Shown here piece by piece: positions 1 to 7,557 of a DNA stretch of 63,275 nucleotides. The stretch is from Saccharofermentans sp. (GTDB lineage Bacteria; Bacillota; Clostridia; Saccharofermentanales; Saccharofermentanaceae), in assembly GCA_024403795.1 (NCBI GenBank), contig JAKSRD010000008.1, positions 1 to 63,275 on the forward strand. Direction: 5' to 3'. The number at the start of each line of letters is the position of its first letter. Position 1 is the first letter of the stretch. The notes beneath the pieces were generated by a model that was not told where the DNA came from, did not search any database, and saw only the letters and a program-made list of their open reading frames with translations. The position numbers and the translations under genes were made by a program.

Positions 1-2
1 CA

Positions 3-110
3 GAGACTCCGTCAGAAGTGCCTGCAAATGAGGCAACTGTTGAGGCAAGCTCAGAAGAGACTCCGGCGGAAGTGCCTGCAAGCGAGGCGTCAGTTGAGGC
101 AGCTCCTGCA
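3..110 (+). repeat. Two in-frame 54-bp direct repeats
   Basis: Units 3-56 and 57-110 both begin GAGACTCC and encode 18-residue Pro/Glu/Ala-rich segments (EETPSEVPANEA... and EETPAEVPASEA...). The array probably continues upstream of the window. It forms a flexible linker before the membrane helix. Confidence 0.7.
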
Positions 111-1631
111 CCCGTTCTTGCACCGATGGATACCGGCTTTGCAGCACCTGCACCTGCACCCGCACCGGCACCGATGAATGCCGGCGTAGTAGCCCCTGCG
201 CCTGTTGAATCAGCGCCTGCACCTGTTGCAAATATTCAGACAGCTTCGACTGTTGCGGCTGAAGGAACGCCCGCTGCAGCTAAGCCAAAGAAGTCCAAGA
301 AGCCCTTGTTCATTATTCTCGGAGCAGTTGCCGCTGTTCTTATTATCGGAGGCGGAATCGGCGCTTGGTTTATTACTCGTTTCGTAAAGTATGGCAAGGC
401 GATGGATGCTTTCGAGGCCAAGGAGTATTCGACATCTTATGAGATGTTTACGGAGCTCAAGTCTTTCAAGGATTCTGAGTATATGGCTGAGTATTCGCAG
501 GTCGAGATAGATTTTCTTACGATCGATGAGCTTGTAGAGAAGAGAGACTTCGACGGTATCGTCAAGATATTGAAAGACAGAGAAGAGTTTTTCGACGGCG
601 ATAAAGAAGGCAAGGAAGCAGCGAAGCTTGCTGAGGAATATGAGATCGTTAAGGCCGGCTATGCCGCTAAGGATGCCGGTGAATATGCAGATGCTCGTGA
701 TGCATTTGATTCTTTAGAGTTGCTTAAAGATAAGTTTGCCGACGAGCCGAATTTGTGCCGTGCACATATCTCTGAACAGAGTGAAGATTGGACAGGCGTT
801 TTCGTTTATCTGTATGCGATCACAATAAGTGATTACGATACCAAGTACATCACTGATCCTCAGAGTGCGGAAGAACAGGCCGTTTATGATCTGCTTTGGG
901 CAGATGAGCCCACATTGGAGCAGATCGATGCAGCAGCTGCTGCGATCAAGCCGGCGGATGATGAGCAGCAGGCTATGCTGGATAATGCGGTTCTCGGACT
1001 TAAGTATGATGTAGCCATAGAATATATGAACAATCAGGATTACGAGAATGCTATGGCTTTGTTCGAATCACTCGGTGATTACCAGGATTCGAAAGACATG
1101 TACGATGAGTGCAAGTCAGAATACGAGTATTGCGAGGAGCAGTACGCTCTCGGACAGTCTTACTTCGATAACGGTGAGTTCTATAAGGCAAAAGATGCTT
1201 GGGAAGGAATCACCGGCTACAAGGATGCTGACGATAAGGCATCTAAGTGTGTTCAGACACTTCCTGAGAATGGTTCCATGCTGATCGATCCTGACGGTGA
1301 GGTCGAACTTACCGTTACGGCACCTTCCACCAAATCGGTCCTTTTCAGAGTTTACGATTCTGACGGTGATGTAGTGGCTCAGGTGTTCATCGCTGCAGGT
1401 GAGAGTGCTACATTGTATCTCGACACAGGCACGTACACCATGAAGGTTGCTCTCGGAACTGAGTGGTACGGTGACAAAGATCTTTTCGGCGGCAGCGGTT
1501 TGTACAAGAAGATCTACAATGGCGAGAGCGAAGATCTGTCCATTTCCTCCGGACGTTATTACAAACTTGATGTTGTTGATAACCCTTATACTACGATCGA
1601 CAACGTCCCGGGCGGCGCTAGCGGCATGTAA
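3..1631 (+). CDS. Membrane-anchored protein with TPR-like repeats, 5' end outside window
   Basis: The reading frame is open from the first bases of the window, so the true start lies upstream; 542 residues are visible. The visible order is a Pro/Ala/Glu-rich stretch (about 95 residues, starting with two 18-residue repeats), a Lys-rich stop, one membrane helix (about residues 98-122), then a long domain of helical repeats each containing an F-x-x-L-x-x-[FY]-K/Q-D-S type segment (for example near nt 455 and 1065), which resembles tetratricopeptide repeats. The last 110 residues are rich in beta-forming residues. I do not recognise a named family. The layout (linker, helix, TPR-like outside domain) suggests an envelope protein; a zinc ribbon could lie in the missing N-terminus, as in other proteins of this window, but that is a guess. 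Confidence 0.75.
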   Translation, partial: ETPSEVPANEATVEASSEETPAEVPASEASVEAAPAPVLAPMDTGFAAPAPAPAPAPMNAGVVAPAPVESAPAPVANIQTASTVAAEGTPAAAKPKKSKKPLFIILGAVAAVLIIGGGIGAWFITRFVKYGKAMDAFEAKEYSTSYEMFTELKSFKDSEYMAEYSQVEIDFLTIDELVEKRDFDGIVKILKDREEFFDGDKEGKEAAKLAEEYEIVKAGYAAKDAGEYADARDAFDSLELLKDKFADEPNLCRAHISEQSEDWTGVFVYLYAITISDYDTKYITDPQSAEEQAVYDLLWADEPTLEQIDAAAAAIKPADDEQQAMLDNAVLGLKYDVAIEYMNNQDYENAMALFESLGDYQDSKDMYDECKSEYEYCEEQYALGQSYFDNGEFYKAKDAWEGITGYKDADDKASKCVQTLPENGSMLIDPDGEVELTVTAPSTKSVLFRVYDSDGDVVAQVFIAAGESATLYLDTGTYTMKVALGTEWYGDKDLFGGSGLYKKIYNGESEDLSISSGRYYKLDVVDNPYTTIDNVPGGASGM

Positions 1632-1651
1632 TCGTTAAGAAATAAGCTTTT

Positions 1652-1686
1652 GAGGCTATCTTCTTCGGAAGGTAGCCTCTTTGTTT
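1652..1686 (+). terminator. Rho-independent terminator
   Basis: An 11-bp stem (1652-1662 with 1669-1679) closes a CTTCGG loop and is followed by TTTGTTTT. It lies 20 bp after the stop codon of the first gene. Confidence 0.85.
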
Positions 1687-1779
1687 TGGACTCATCTCGG
1701 TTATGAGGACAAGTTGCGGACAATCGCTTCCGGAATGAAGTTTTTTCGCGCTCGAAAACAAATCTCTTCGACCGTATTA

Positions 1780-1788
1780 TGCTATAAT
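1780..1788 (+). promoter_or_regulatory. Extended -10 promoter of galM
   Basis: TGCTATAAT is a perfect extended -10 element 28 bp before the galM start. No convincing -35 box stands 16-18 bp upstream, as expected when TGN is present. Confidence 0.6.
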
Positions 1789-1815
1789 CACGTGGTATAT
1801 CATTTTGGAGGTTTG

Positions 1816-2931
1816 ATGGCTATGAGCATTACGACCCGTGACTATTTATCAGTTAACAATCCCGACAAGTTCAAGGCAAAGCAGTTCACACTTACGGTGG
1901 ACGGTGGATACGAAGCTTCCGTGATCACTTACGGAGCGGTCATTACGAATCTGTTTGTTCCCGACAAGGACGGCAACGTTAAGGACATAGTGCTTGGATG
2001 CAAAGGCCTGGACGAGTACATGGACAACGGTGCGAATCACGGTGCCGTAGTCGGACGTTCCGCCAACAGGATCCTCAATGCTGCTTTCACGATCAACGGT
2101 GTTGAGTATCACATTCCCCAGAACGAAGGAAAGAATAATCTTCATTCCGGCAATCCCGGTTATCACAATGTTTTCTGGGATGCTGAAGTGCTTTCAGAGG
2201 AAGAGGCTGACGAGATCATTCTGGATTCCCGCATTGCCGGCATCCCCGGCTGTGACGGCGGTGCCGTTCTCCTTAGCTATGTAAGCCCCGACGGAGCTAC
2301 AGGTTTCCCGGGCAACCTTGATACAAAGGTGCTTTACTGCTGGCTCGAGGACAAGACATTCCTCATTCTTTATTGCGGTAAGACTGATAAGGACACCATC
2401 TTTGCGCCTACGAATCACGCATATTTCAATTTGCGCGGTGAGAACAGCGGTACGGTCAATAATGATCTCATCATGATCAATTCCGATAAGATCACCATCA
2501 AGGATGACATGAATGTTCCTACAGGAGAGCTTTTGGATGTTGACGGTACTGTCTTTGATTGCAGGGAATACCGCTTTATTTCTGAACTCAATGACAGTCA
2601 GGATCACCAGATGGTCATCTCAAAGGGAATCGACCAGAACTTCTGTCTCAATACGACAGCCGGCACATTCTCGTTTGCGGCTGCTGTTACTTCACCGGAA
2701 TCCGGAATTACGATGGAGTGTCTTACGGATCTTCCGGGAATTCAGATCTATGCCGGCAACAACCTCGGCAGCCCGCTCGATCAGAAGACTGACAGAGCAT
2801 ATGAACCTTATGATGCCATCTGCCTCGAAGCACAGATGGTACCTAATGCGGTTAACCTCCCTCAGTTCGATTCACCGGTTATCGCAGCAGGCAAAAAGGT
2901 TTATCACGCTTGCGGCTACAGATTTGTATAA
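1816..2931 (+). CDS. galM: Aldose 1-epimerase (galactose mutarotase)
   Basis: Interconverts the alpha and beta anomers of aldoses such as galactose and glucose in the cytosol, feeding the Leloir pathway. The 371-residue product has the family's length. Conserved segments visible are GRSANRI, the first histidine region LHSGNPGYHNVFWD (near residue 110), the catalytic-histidine region TNHAYFNLRG (near residue 199) and GIDQNFCL. The start was chosen at the ATG after GGAGG (1807-1811); the ATG at 1822 is equally spaced from that site and cannot be excluded. A longer frame reaches back to 1681 but runs through the promoter. It appears to be a single gene with its own promoter; no other galactose genes are nearby. 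Confidence 0.9.
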   Translation: MAMSITTRDYLSVNNPDKFKAKQFTLTVDGGYEASVITYGAVITNLFVPDKDGNVKDIVLGCKGLDEYMDNGANHGAVVGRSANRILNAAFTINGVEYHIPQNEGKNNLHSGNPGYHNVFWDAEVLSEEEADEIILDSRIAGIPGCDGGAVLLSYVSPDGATGFPGNLDTKVLYCWLEDKTFLILYCGKTDKDTIFAPTNHAYFNLRGENSGTVNNDLIMINSDKITIKDDMNVPTGELLDVDGTVFDCREYRFISELNDSQDHQMVISKGIDQNFCLNTTAGTFSFAAAVTSPESGITMECLTDLPGIQIYAGNNLGSPLDQKTDRAYEPYDAICLEAQMVPNAVNLPQFDSPVIAAGKKVYHACGYRFV

Positions 2932-2958
2932 TCCGCTGATGCTTTTATGGTTTTCGAG

Positions 2959-2967
2959 TGGTACAAT
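2959..2967 (+). promoter_or_regulatory. Extended -10 promoter of ilvE
   Basis: TGGTACAAT lies 40 bp before the ilvE start and fits an extended -10 element. There is no clear -35 box and no terminator between galM and ilvE, so read-through is also possible. Confidence 0.45.
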
Positions 2968-3006
2968 GCTTAACTAATATAACAATCTAGAAAGAAGGAA
3001 TGAATT

Positions 3007-4041
3007 ATGGAGAAGAAGAATCTCGATTGGTCGAACCTGACTTTCTCTTACACAAAGACAGACAAAAGGTTCGTAGCTAACTACAAGAACGGCGCTTGGG
3101 ACAACGGTGCGCTTATTGATGACGACATGATCGTCATGAGCGAGGATGCCGGCGTTCTCCAGTATGCTCAGACCGTATTTGAAGGACTTAAGGCTTATGA
3201 GACAGTTGACGGCAGGATCGTTACTTTCCGTCCTGATTTGAACGCTGACAGACTTCGTGATTCTGCACTCCGCCTTGAGATCCCTCCGATCTCCAAGGAA
3301 TTGTTCCTTAAGTCAGTTCAGGAGACAGTTGCAGGTAATGCTGCATGGGTTCCTCCGTTCGGCACAGGTGCTTCTTTGTACCTCAGACCTTATATCTTCG
3401 GTATCAACCCCGTTATCGGCGTTAAGCCTGCTGACGAGTATCAGTACAGAATCTTCGCTACACCTGTAGGCCCTTACTTCAAGGGCGGTGCGAAGCCGAT
3501 TTCTGTTAAGATCTCCGATTATGACCGTGCTGCTCCGCACGGAACAGGTAACATCAAGGCCGGTCTTAACTATGCAATGTCTCTCCACGCAATCGTTACG
3601 GCTCATAAAGAAGGCTTTGCAGAGAACATCTATCTCGATCCTGCTACACGTACAAAGATCGAGGAGACAGGCGGAGCTAACATCATCTTCACAGACGGTA
3701 ACGGCAAGCTCATCGTACCTAAGTCCGATTCCATCCTGCCTTCCATCACAAGAAGATCCCTCGTTTATGTTGCTGAGCACTATTGCGGCATGACGATCGA
3801 AGAGCGTGAAGTTACACTTGCTGAAGTTATGGGCGGTGCTTTCACAGAAGGCGGTCTCTGCGGTACTGCTGCAGTTATCTCTCCTATCGGCAAGATCACC
3901 GACCACGGCAAGGAATTCACATTCGCTTCCGGCATGGATGAGATGGGCCCTGTAATGACAAAGCTCAGAGAGACTCTCACAGGTATCCAGATGGGCACTG
4001 TTGAAGCACCTGAAGGCTGGATCATGGAGATCAACGTCTGA
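3007..4041 (+). CDS. ilvE: Branched-chain amino acid aminotransferase
   Basis: Transfers the amino group between glutamate and the 2-oxo acids of leucine, isoleucine and valine using pyridoxal phosphate. The 344-residue product is typical of class IV (fold type IV) BCATs. Visible motifs are FEGLKAYE, the GTGNIKAGLNYA segment holding the likely PLP lysine (Lys184), the IEETGGANIIF segment and GTAAVISPIG near the C-terminus. The start is an ATG behind GAAGGA. It is flanked by a -10 element and a terminator, so it is probably transcribed alone. The 2-oxo acids it makes or consumes are also substrates expected for the ferredoxin oxidoreductase encoded at 19.8-22.5 kb, although the two loci are 16 kb apart. 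Confidence 0.93.
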   Translation: MEKKNLDWSNLTFSYTKTDKRFVANYKNGAWDNGALIDDDMIVMSEDAGVLQYAQTVFEGLKAYETVDGRIVTFRPDLNADRLRDSALRLEIPPISKELFLKSVQETVAGNAAWVPPFGTGASLYLRPYIFGINPVIGVKPADEYQYRIFATPVGPYFKGGAKPISVKISDYDRAAPHGTGNIKAGLNYAMSLHAIVTAHKEGFAENIYLDPATRTKIEETGGANIIFTDGNGKLIVPKSDSILPSITRRSLVYVAEHYCGMTIEEREVTLAEVMGGAFTEGGLCGTAAVISPIGKITDHGKEFTFASGMDEMGPVMTKLRETLTGIQMGTVEAPEGWIMEINV

Positions 4042-4084
4042 TAGTCTGACTCAATTTGATATTACGGAGTTTAACTCCTTTTGC

Positions 4085-4120
4085 GAGCCCCTGAAGTATA
4101 TGAACTTCGGGGGTTCGTTT
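4085..4120 (+). terminator. Rho-independent terminator of ilvE
   Basis: A stem of about 13 bp with G-T pairs (GAGCCCCTGAAGT with ACTTCGGGGGTTC) is followed by GTTTTATT. Confidence 0.8.
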
Positions 4121-4136
4121 TATTGTGCAGTTGTAT

Positions 4137-4179
4137 TTGTGATTTCTGAACCAAAAATCTTATAATTGATTGTGCACAA
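4137..4179 (+). promoter_or_regulatory. Promoter with palindrome at the start site
   Basis: TTGTGA (4137-4142) and TATAAT (4161-4166) are 18 bp apart. A perfect palindrome, TTGTGCACAA (4170-4179), covers the expected transcription start and could be an operator. It precedes only the truncated epimerase, so the promoter may be a relic or may serve the two-component operon further down. Confidence 0.5.
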
Positions 4180-4251
4180 CTTGTGCTTTACCAGTGGGGA
4201 ACTTGAGTCCTCCGGGGAACCTGATGACTCGGGAGAATGAGGAATATAACT

Positions 4252-4653
4252 ATGAGAATATTGATTACCGGTGGAACGACTTTTGTCAGTAAATATGCGG
4301 CGGTGTATTTTGCAGAACAAGGTTATGATGTGTATGTCCTGAACCGCAACTCAAAAAGACAGATTGACGGTGTTACGCTGATCGAAGCGGACAGGCACAA
4401 GCTTGGTGACAAGATCAGAGATATCAGATTTGATGCGGTTCTTGATATTACTGCTTATGATGCTGCTGACATTGAGGATCTGTTCAATGCATTAGGTCTG
4501 TTCGGACAATATGTTATGGTAAGTTCAAGTGCCGTGTATCCGGAGTATGCGAAGCAGCCTTTTGTTGAAGATGAAGAGACAACTGCGGAAGCAGATCGTT
4601 TTATCAGAAATGTTGATAAGACAGGCAAGTGGTATCTTCCTGTGGAGGAATAG
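4252..4653 (+). pseudogene. Truncated NAD-dependent epimerase/dehydratase
   Basis: The 133-residue product starts MRILITGGTTFVSKY, the Rossmann glycine motif of the extended short-chain dehydrogenases, and continues through ADRH, FDAVLDITAY and MVSSSAVYPEY, which match the N-terminal part of sugar-nucleotide epimerase-like proteins. Those proteins are about 280-300 residues long; this one loses similarity after about residue 120 and stops at TAG (4651-4653). The catalytic YxxxK and substrate half are absent. The frame continues open to TGA at 4711 after the TAG, so a deletion plus stop is likely. The ATG at 4237 is an alternative start, but 4252 sits behind GAGG and fits the family N-terminus. 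A functional short protein is unlikely. Confidence 0.7.
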
Positions 4654-4752
4654 TCAGAATCTGTTCCGGATGCTTTTTCTTTGTCAGCGAAGATATGCCG
4701 AAGCAAAAAATGATATAGTGTACCTTATATATTGCGAAAAGGATGATCCCGA

Positions 4753-5478
4753 ATGAGATACGATTGCCTGATAATCGACGATGAGAAATTACTTGCCGAT
4801 AACACTTCCGAGTACTTCAACATGTTTGATGTTAAGACTGTTGCAGTGTATTCCGGAAGCGAGGCGGAGGCGTTCCTTAAGGATAATCAGGCATCACTTA
4901 TCTTGCTGGATATCAATCTGTCTGACGGAAGCGGATTTGCGATCTGCAAAAAGATTCGTGAGACTATGGATGTTCCGATCCTTTTCATCTCTGCCAGGAA
5001 TACTGACGATGACAAGATCATCGCCCTTAACATAGGCGGTGACGATTATGTCGAGAAGCCTTATTCTCTCGGCGTTTTGCTTGCAAAAGTAAAGGTCACT
5101 CTTAAGCGTTACGGCGACAGTGCAGGGAATGCTTCAGATAGAGCAGACGAACGCGATTACGATGACGGAAGGCTCAGAATCGACAGCGTGAACCGTGTCG
5201 CAATAGTAGGCGGTAATGAATGCAAGCTCACAAGTCTTGAGTTCAAACTCCTAAAATACATGACAGATAACAGGGACAGGTTGATCACCAAAGCTGAACT
5301 CTTCGATAATGTATGGAATGACAGATTTACCGGCGACGGTACTTTGAATGTTCACGTCCGTAAGATCAGAGAGGAGATCGAAGAGGATCCGCAGAAACCG
5401 AAGTATATAGTTACTGTGTGGAAAGAGGGTTATAAGTTTATCTCTGCATCCGATACTGCAGCGGGTGGCAAAAAATGA
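4753..5478 (+). CDS. OmpR/PhoB-family response regulator
   Basis: A cytoplasmic transcription factor of 241 residues that would be phosphorylated by the kinase encoded next to it. The receiver domain (1-120) shows the acidic pair IDDE, phospho-acceptor Asp53 in LLDINLSDG, ISA and the conserved lysine in VEKPYSLG. The winged-helix DNA-binding domain (about 135-232) ends in GDGTLNVHVRKIREEIE and the wing VWKEGYKF. Its stop overlaps the kinase start by 4 bp. Phased TTAA boxes in front of the adjacent ABC operon (6721-6757) and a second ABC operon (12520-12557) are probable targets. No such boxes stand in front of its own start. Clostridial regulators of this type commonly respond to envelope-active peptides; the signal here is unknown. 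Confidence 0.92.
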   Translation: MRYDCLIIDDEKLLADNTSEYFNMFDVKTVAVYSGSEAEAFLKDNQASLILLDINLSDGSGFAICKKIRETMDVPILFISARNTDDDKIIALNIGGDDYVEKPYSLGVLLAKVKVTLKRYGDSAGNASDRADERDYDDGRLRIDSVNRVAIVGGNECKLTSLEFKLLKYMTDNRDRLITKAELFDNVWNDRFTGDGTLNVHVRKIREEIEEDPQKPKYIVTVWKEGYKFISASDTAAGGKK

Positions 5479-6725
5479 GAAAGCTTCCGTTCATTGTTCT
5501 TCTGATCCTTTCCTTTATATTGGAAGTTGCGGTGTGCATAACGAGTATCGGCAAATTCTCTGATGTTCAGCAGGATACGGTTGCAGTAAATGCCTGTCTT
5601 CAATCCATCGAGGAGTATTACGGAGAACCCGATAAGTATGTAAAAGAGTTGCCTTATGTTCTGATAGATAACGACGGCAAAGTCTTATATAAGACTGAGG
5701 ACGGTCTGTCCGAATCCGTTAATGAAGCCGTGAAGAATAACGATACGATGTTGAACGTTGAGAATGACGGCGAGATCATCGGAAAGTTGATCGTTGCCAA
5801 CCGTACTGCAAATCGCATCGAGAACTATAAGCAACGCATCGTCATTACAGTAGTATGCTCATCACTCGTGCAGATCACATTGATCTTTGCTTATTGGCTT
5901 TACTTAAGAAAGACGATAATTAAGCCCTTTGAGCGCATGAATGAATTTGCCGTAAGGGTTGCCTCAGGTGATCTGGATGTGCCGCTTGAACTTGATAGGA
6001 AGCATGTGTTCGGAAGCTTCACGGAAGCCTTCGATCTAATGAGAAGCGAACTTAAGGCGGCCAGACTTGCAGAGAAGAAAGCAAGCGATGATAAGAAAGA
6101 GATGGTTGCCAAGCTCTCGCACGATATAAAGACACCGGTGGCTTCGATAAAGTCATCGTCGGAGATTGGTGCCGCTGTTACGAAGGAAGATAAGGCAAGA
6201 GCACTTTTCGAGCTGATAAATCAGAAGTCGGACCAGATAACAACGCTGACAGATAACCTCTTCAACGCGAGCGTTAATGACATTACCGAGATCTCGGTAG
6301 CACCTTCGAGGTACGGCTCTGCGGTGGTTGCGGAACTTATAAGGAAAGCGGATTATCTTAATAAAGCCGGTGCCTTTGAGGTGCCTGATTGCGATATTTA
6401 CATTGACAAGTTAAGACTTCAGCAGGCATTCGACAACGTGTTCATGAATTCATATAAGTATGCGGACACTGAGATCAAGGTAGAGGCTTCAATCGAGGAT
6501 GAGTGTCTTGCGGTAAGGATCGAAGACTTCGGAGGCGGAGTCGATAACGATGAACTTCCGCTCATGAAGCTTAAGTATAAGCGCGGAAGCAATTCCGAGA
6601 GCAAAGACGGCGCAGGACTTGGCCTTTACATAACTGATAAGTTCATGGACGGTATGAACGGTCGGCTGGAACTTCGGAACACTGATAAAGGATTTGCAGT
6701 GATTTTTTATATTAGGACGATTTAA
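5475..6725 (+). CDS. Sensor histidine kinase
   Basis: A 416-residue membrane kinase. It has a first helix (about 5-24), a short outside domain of about 100 residues, a second helix (about 125-147), a HAMP-like linker, the dimerisation domain with phospho-acceptor His216 in LSHDIKTPVASIK, and a catalytic ATPase domain with N box NSYKYAD, G1 DFGGGVD and G2 GAGLGLYI. All catalytic motifs look intact. It overlaps the response-regulator stop, so translation is coupled. The outside domain sets it apart from intramembrane BceS-type kinases, although the operon (regulator, kinase, ABC pair) has the same plan. The ligand is not apparent from sequence. Confidence 0.9.
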   Translation: MRKLPFIVLLILSFILEVAVCITSIGKFSDVQQDTVAVNACLQSIEEYYGEPDKYVKELPYVLIDNDGKVLYKTEDGLSESVNEAVKNNDTMLNVENDGEIIGKLIVANRTANRIENYKQRIVITVVCSSLVQITLIFAYWLYLRKTIIKPFERMNEFAVRVASGDLDVPLELDRKHVFGSFTEAFDLMRSELKAARLAEKKASDDKKEMVAKLSHDIKTPVASIKSSSEIGAAVTKEDKARALFELINQKSDQITTLTDNLFNASVNDITEISVAPSRYGSAVVAELIRKADYLNKAGAFEVPDCDIYIDKLRLQQAFDNVFMNSYKYADTEIKVEASIEDECLAVRIEDFGGGVDNDELPLMKLKYKRGSNSESKDGAGLGLYITDKFMDGMNGRLELRNTDKGFAVIFYIRTI

Positions 6726-6775
6726 GGATTATTTAAGAGTTCCTTAAAGCCACTTAAGAGTTAGAAAAGTATTCT
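6721..6775 (+). promoter_or_regulatory. Phased response-regulator boxes and promoter of the ABC operon
   Basis: Four TTAA cores start at 6722, 6733, 6744 and 6754 (steps 11, 11, 10), three of them read TTAAG, and two are parts of the near-identical 10-mers TTTAAGAGTT and CTTAAGAGTT. A -10-like TATTCT follows at 6770-6775, placing the last box where a -35 element would be. OmpR-family regulators bind tandem direct repeats one helical turn apart, so this is a likely activator site. The same arrangement recurs at 12519-12574. Confidence 0.7.
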
Positions 6776-6800
6776 CTGTGGCATAAGGAGGTCAGACACT

Positions 6801-7556
6801 ATGACACATATTATTGAGACTAAGAAACTTTGTAAGACATTTTCCGGTAACGGCGTGCAGCAGCACGTATTGAGAAACGTGGATCTGAAGATCTACGACG
6901 GTGATTTCACGATCATCATGGGTGCTAGCGGCGCCGGCAAATCAACTTTGCTCTATTCGCTCTCGGGAATGGATAAGCCTACTTTGGGCCAGGTCCTCTT
7001 TGACGGCACTGACATCACTAAGATGACACCCGATCAGCTCTCCGTATTCAGAAGAAAGAACTGCGGCTTTGTCTTCCAGCAGATCTACCTGATCGATTCT
7101 ATGAGCATCCTGGATAACGTTCTTGCGGCAGGACTTCTTACCAATAAGAACCGCAGTGAAGTAGTAGAGAAAGCCAAGCGTATCCTGAAGTCCGTTGATA
7201 TCGAAGAAGTTCTCTGGGATAAGTTTCCTACGCAGATCTCAGGCGGTGAGGCACAGCGTGTCGGTATTGCACGAGCTCTTATTAACAATCCGAAAATGGT
7301 ATTCGCCGACGAACCTACCGGCGCTCTCAACTCGAAAACGGGAAAGGATGTACTTGATGCCCTTACCGAGTTCAACAATCGCGGCCAGTCCATCGTGATG
7401 GTAACTCACGATATCACAAGCGCAAGACGCGGAAACCGTGTCCTTTATGTAAAAGACGGCGAGATTGCAGGCGTTTGCGAGCTCGGAAAATATGAGACCG
7501 GTGATAAAGCCCGCCATCAGAAGTTGAACGACTTCCTTGCTGAAATGGGGTGGTAA
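6801..7556 (+). CDS. ABC transporter ATP-binding protein, MacB/BceA type
   Basis: The 251-residue ATPase powers the FtsX-type permease encoded immediately after it. Walker A is GASGAGKST, the Q-loop VFQQIYLI, the signature ISGGEAQRVGIARA and Walker B MVFADEPTGALNSKTG, which is the form typical of the LolD/MacB/BceA subfamily. It has a good AAGGAGG site (6786-6792). Transporters of this class either export lipoproteins and peptides or free membrane targets from antimicrobial peptides. Location behind a two-component system and phased regulator boxes suggests induction by envelope stress or a peptide signal. Substrate unknown. Confidence 0.92.
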   Translation: MTHIIETKKLCKTFSGNGVQQHVLRNVDLKIYDGDFTIIMGASGAGKSTLLYSLSGMDKPTLGQVLFDGTDITKMTPDQLSVFRRKNCGFVFQQIYLIDSMSILDNVLAAGLLTNKNRSEVVEKAKRILKSVDIEEVLWDKFPTQISGGEAQRVGIARALINNPKMVFADEPTGALNSKTGKDVLDALTEFNNRGQSIVMVTHDITSARRGNRVLYVKDGEIAGVCELGKYETGDKARHQKLNDFLAEMGW

Positions 7557-7557
7557 T

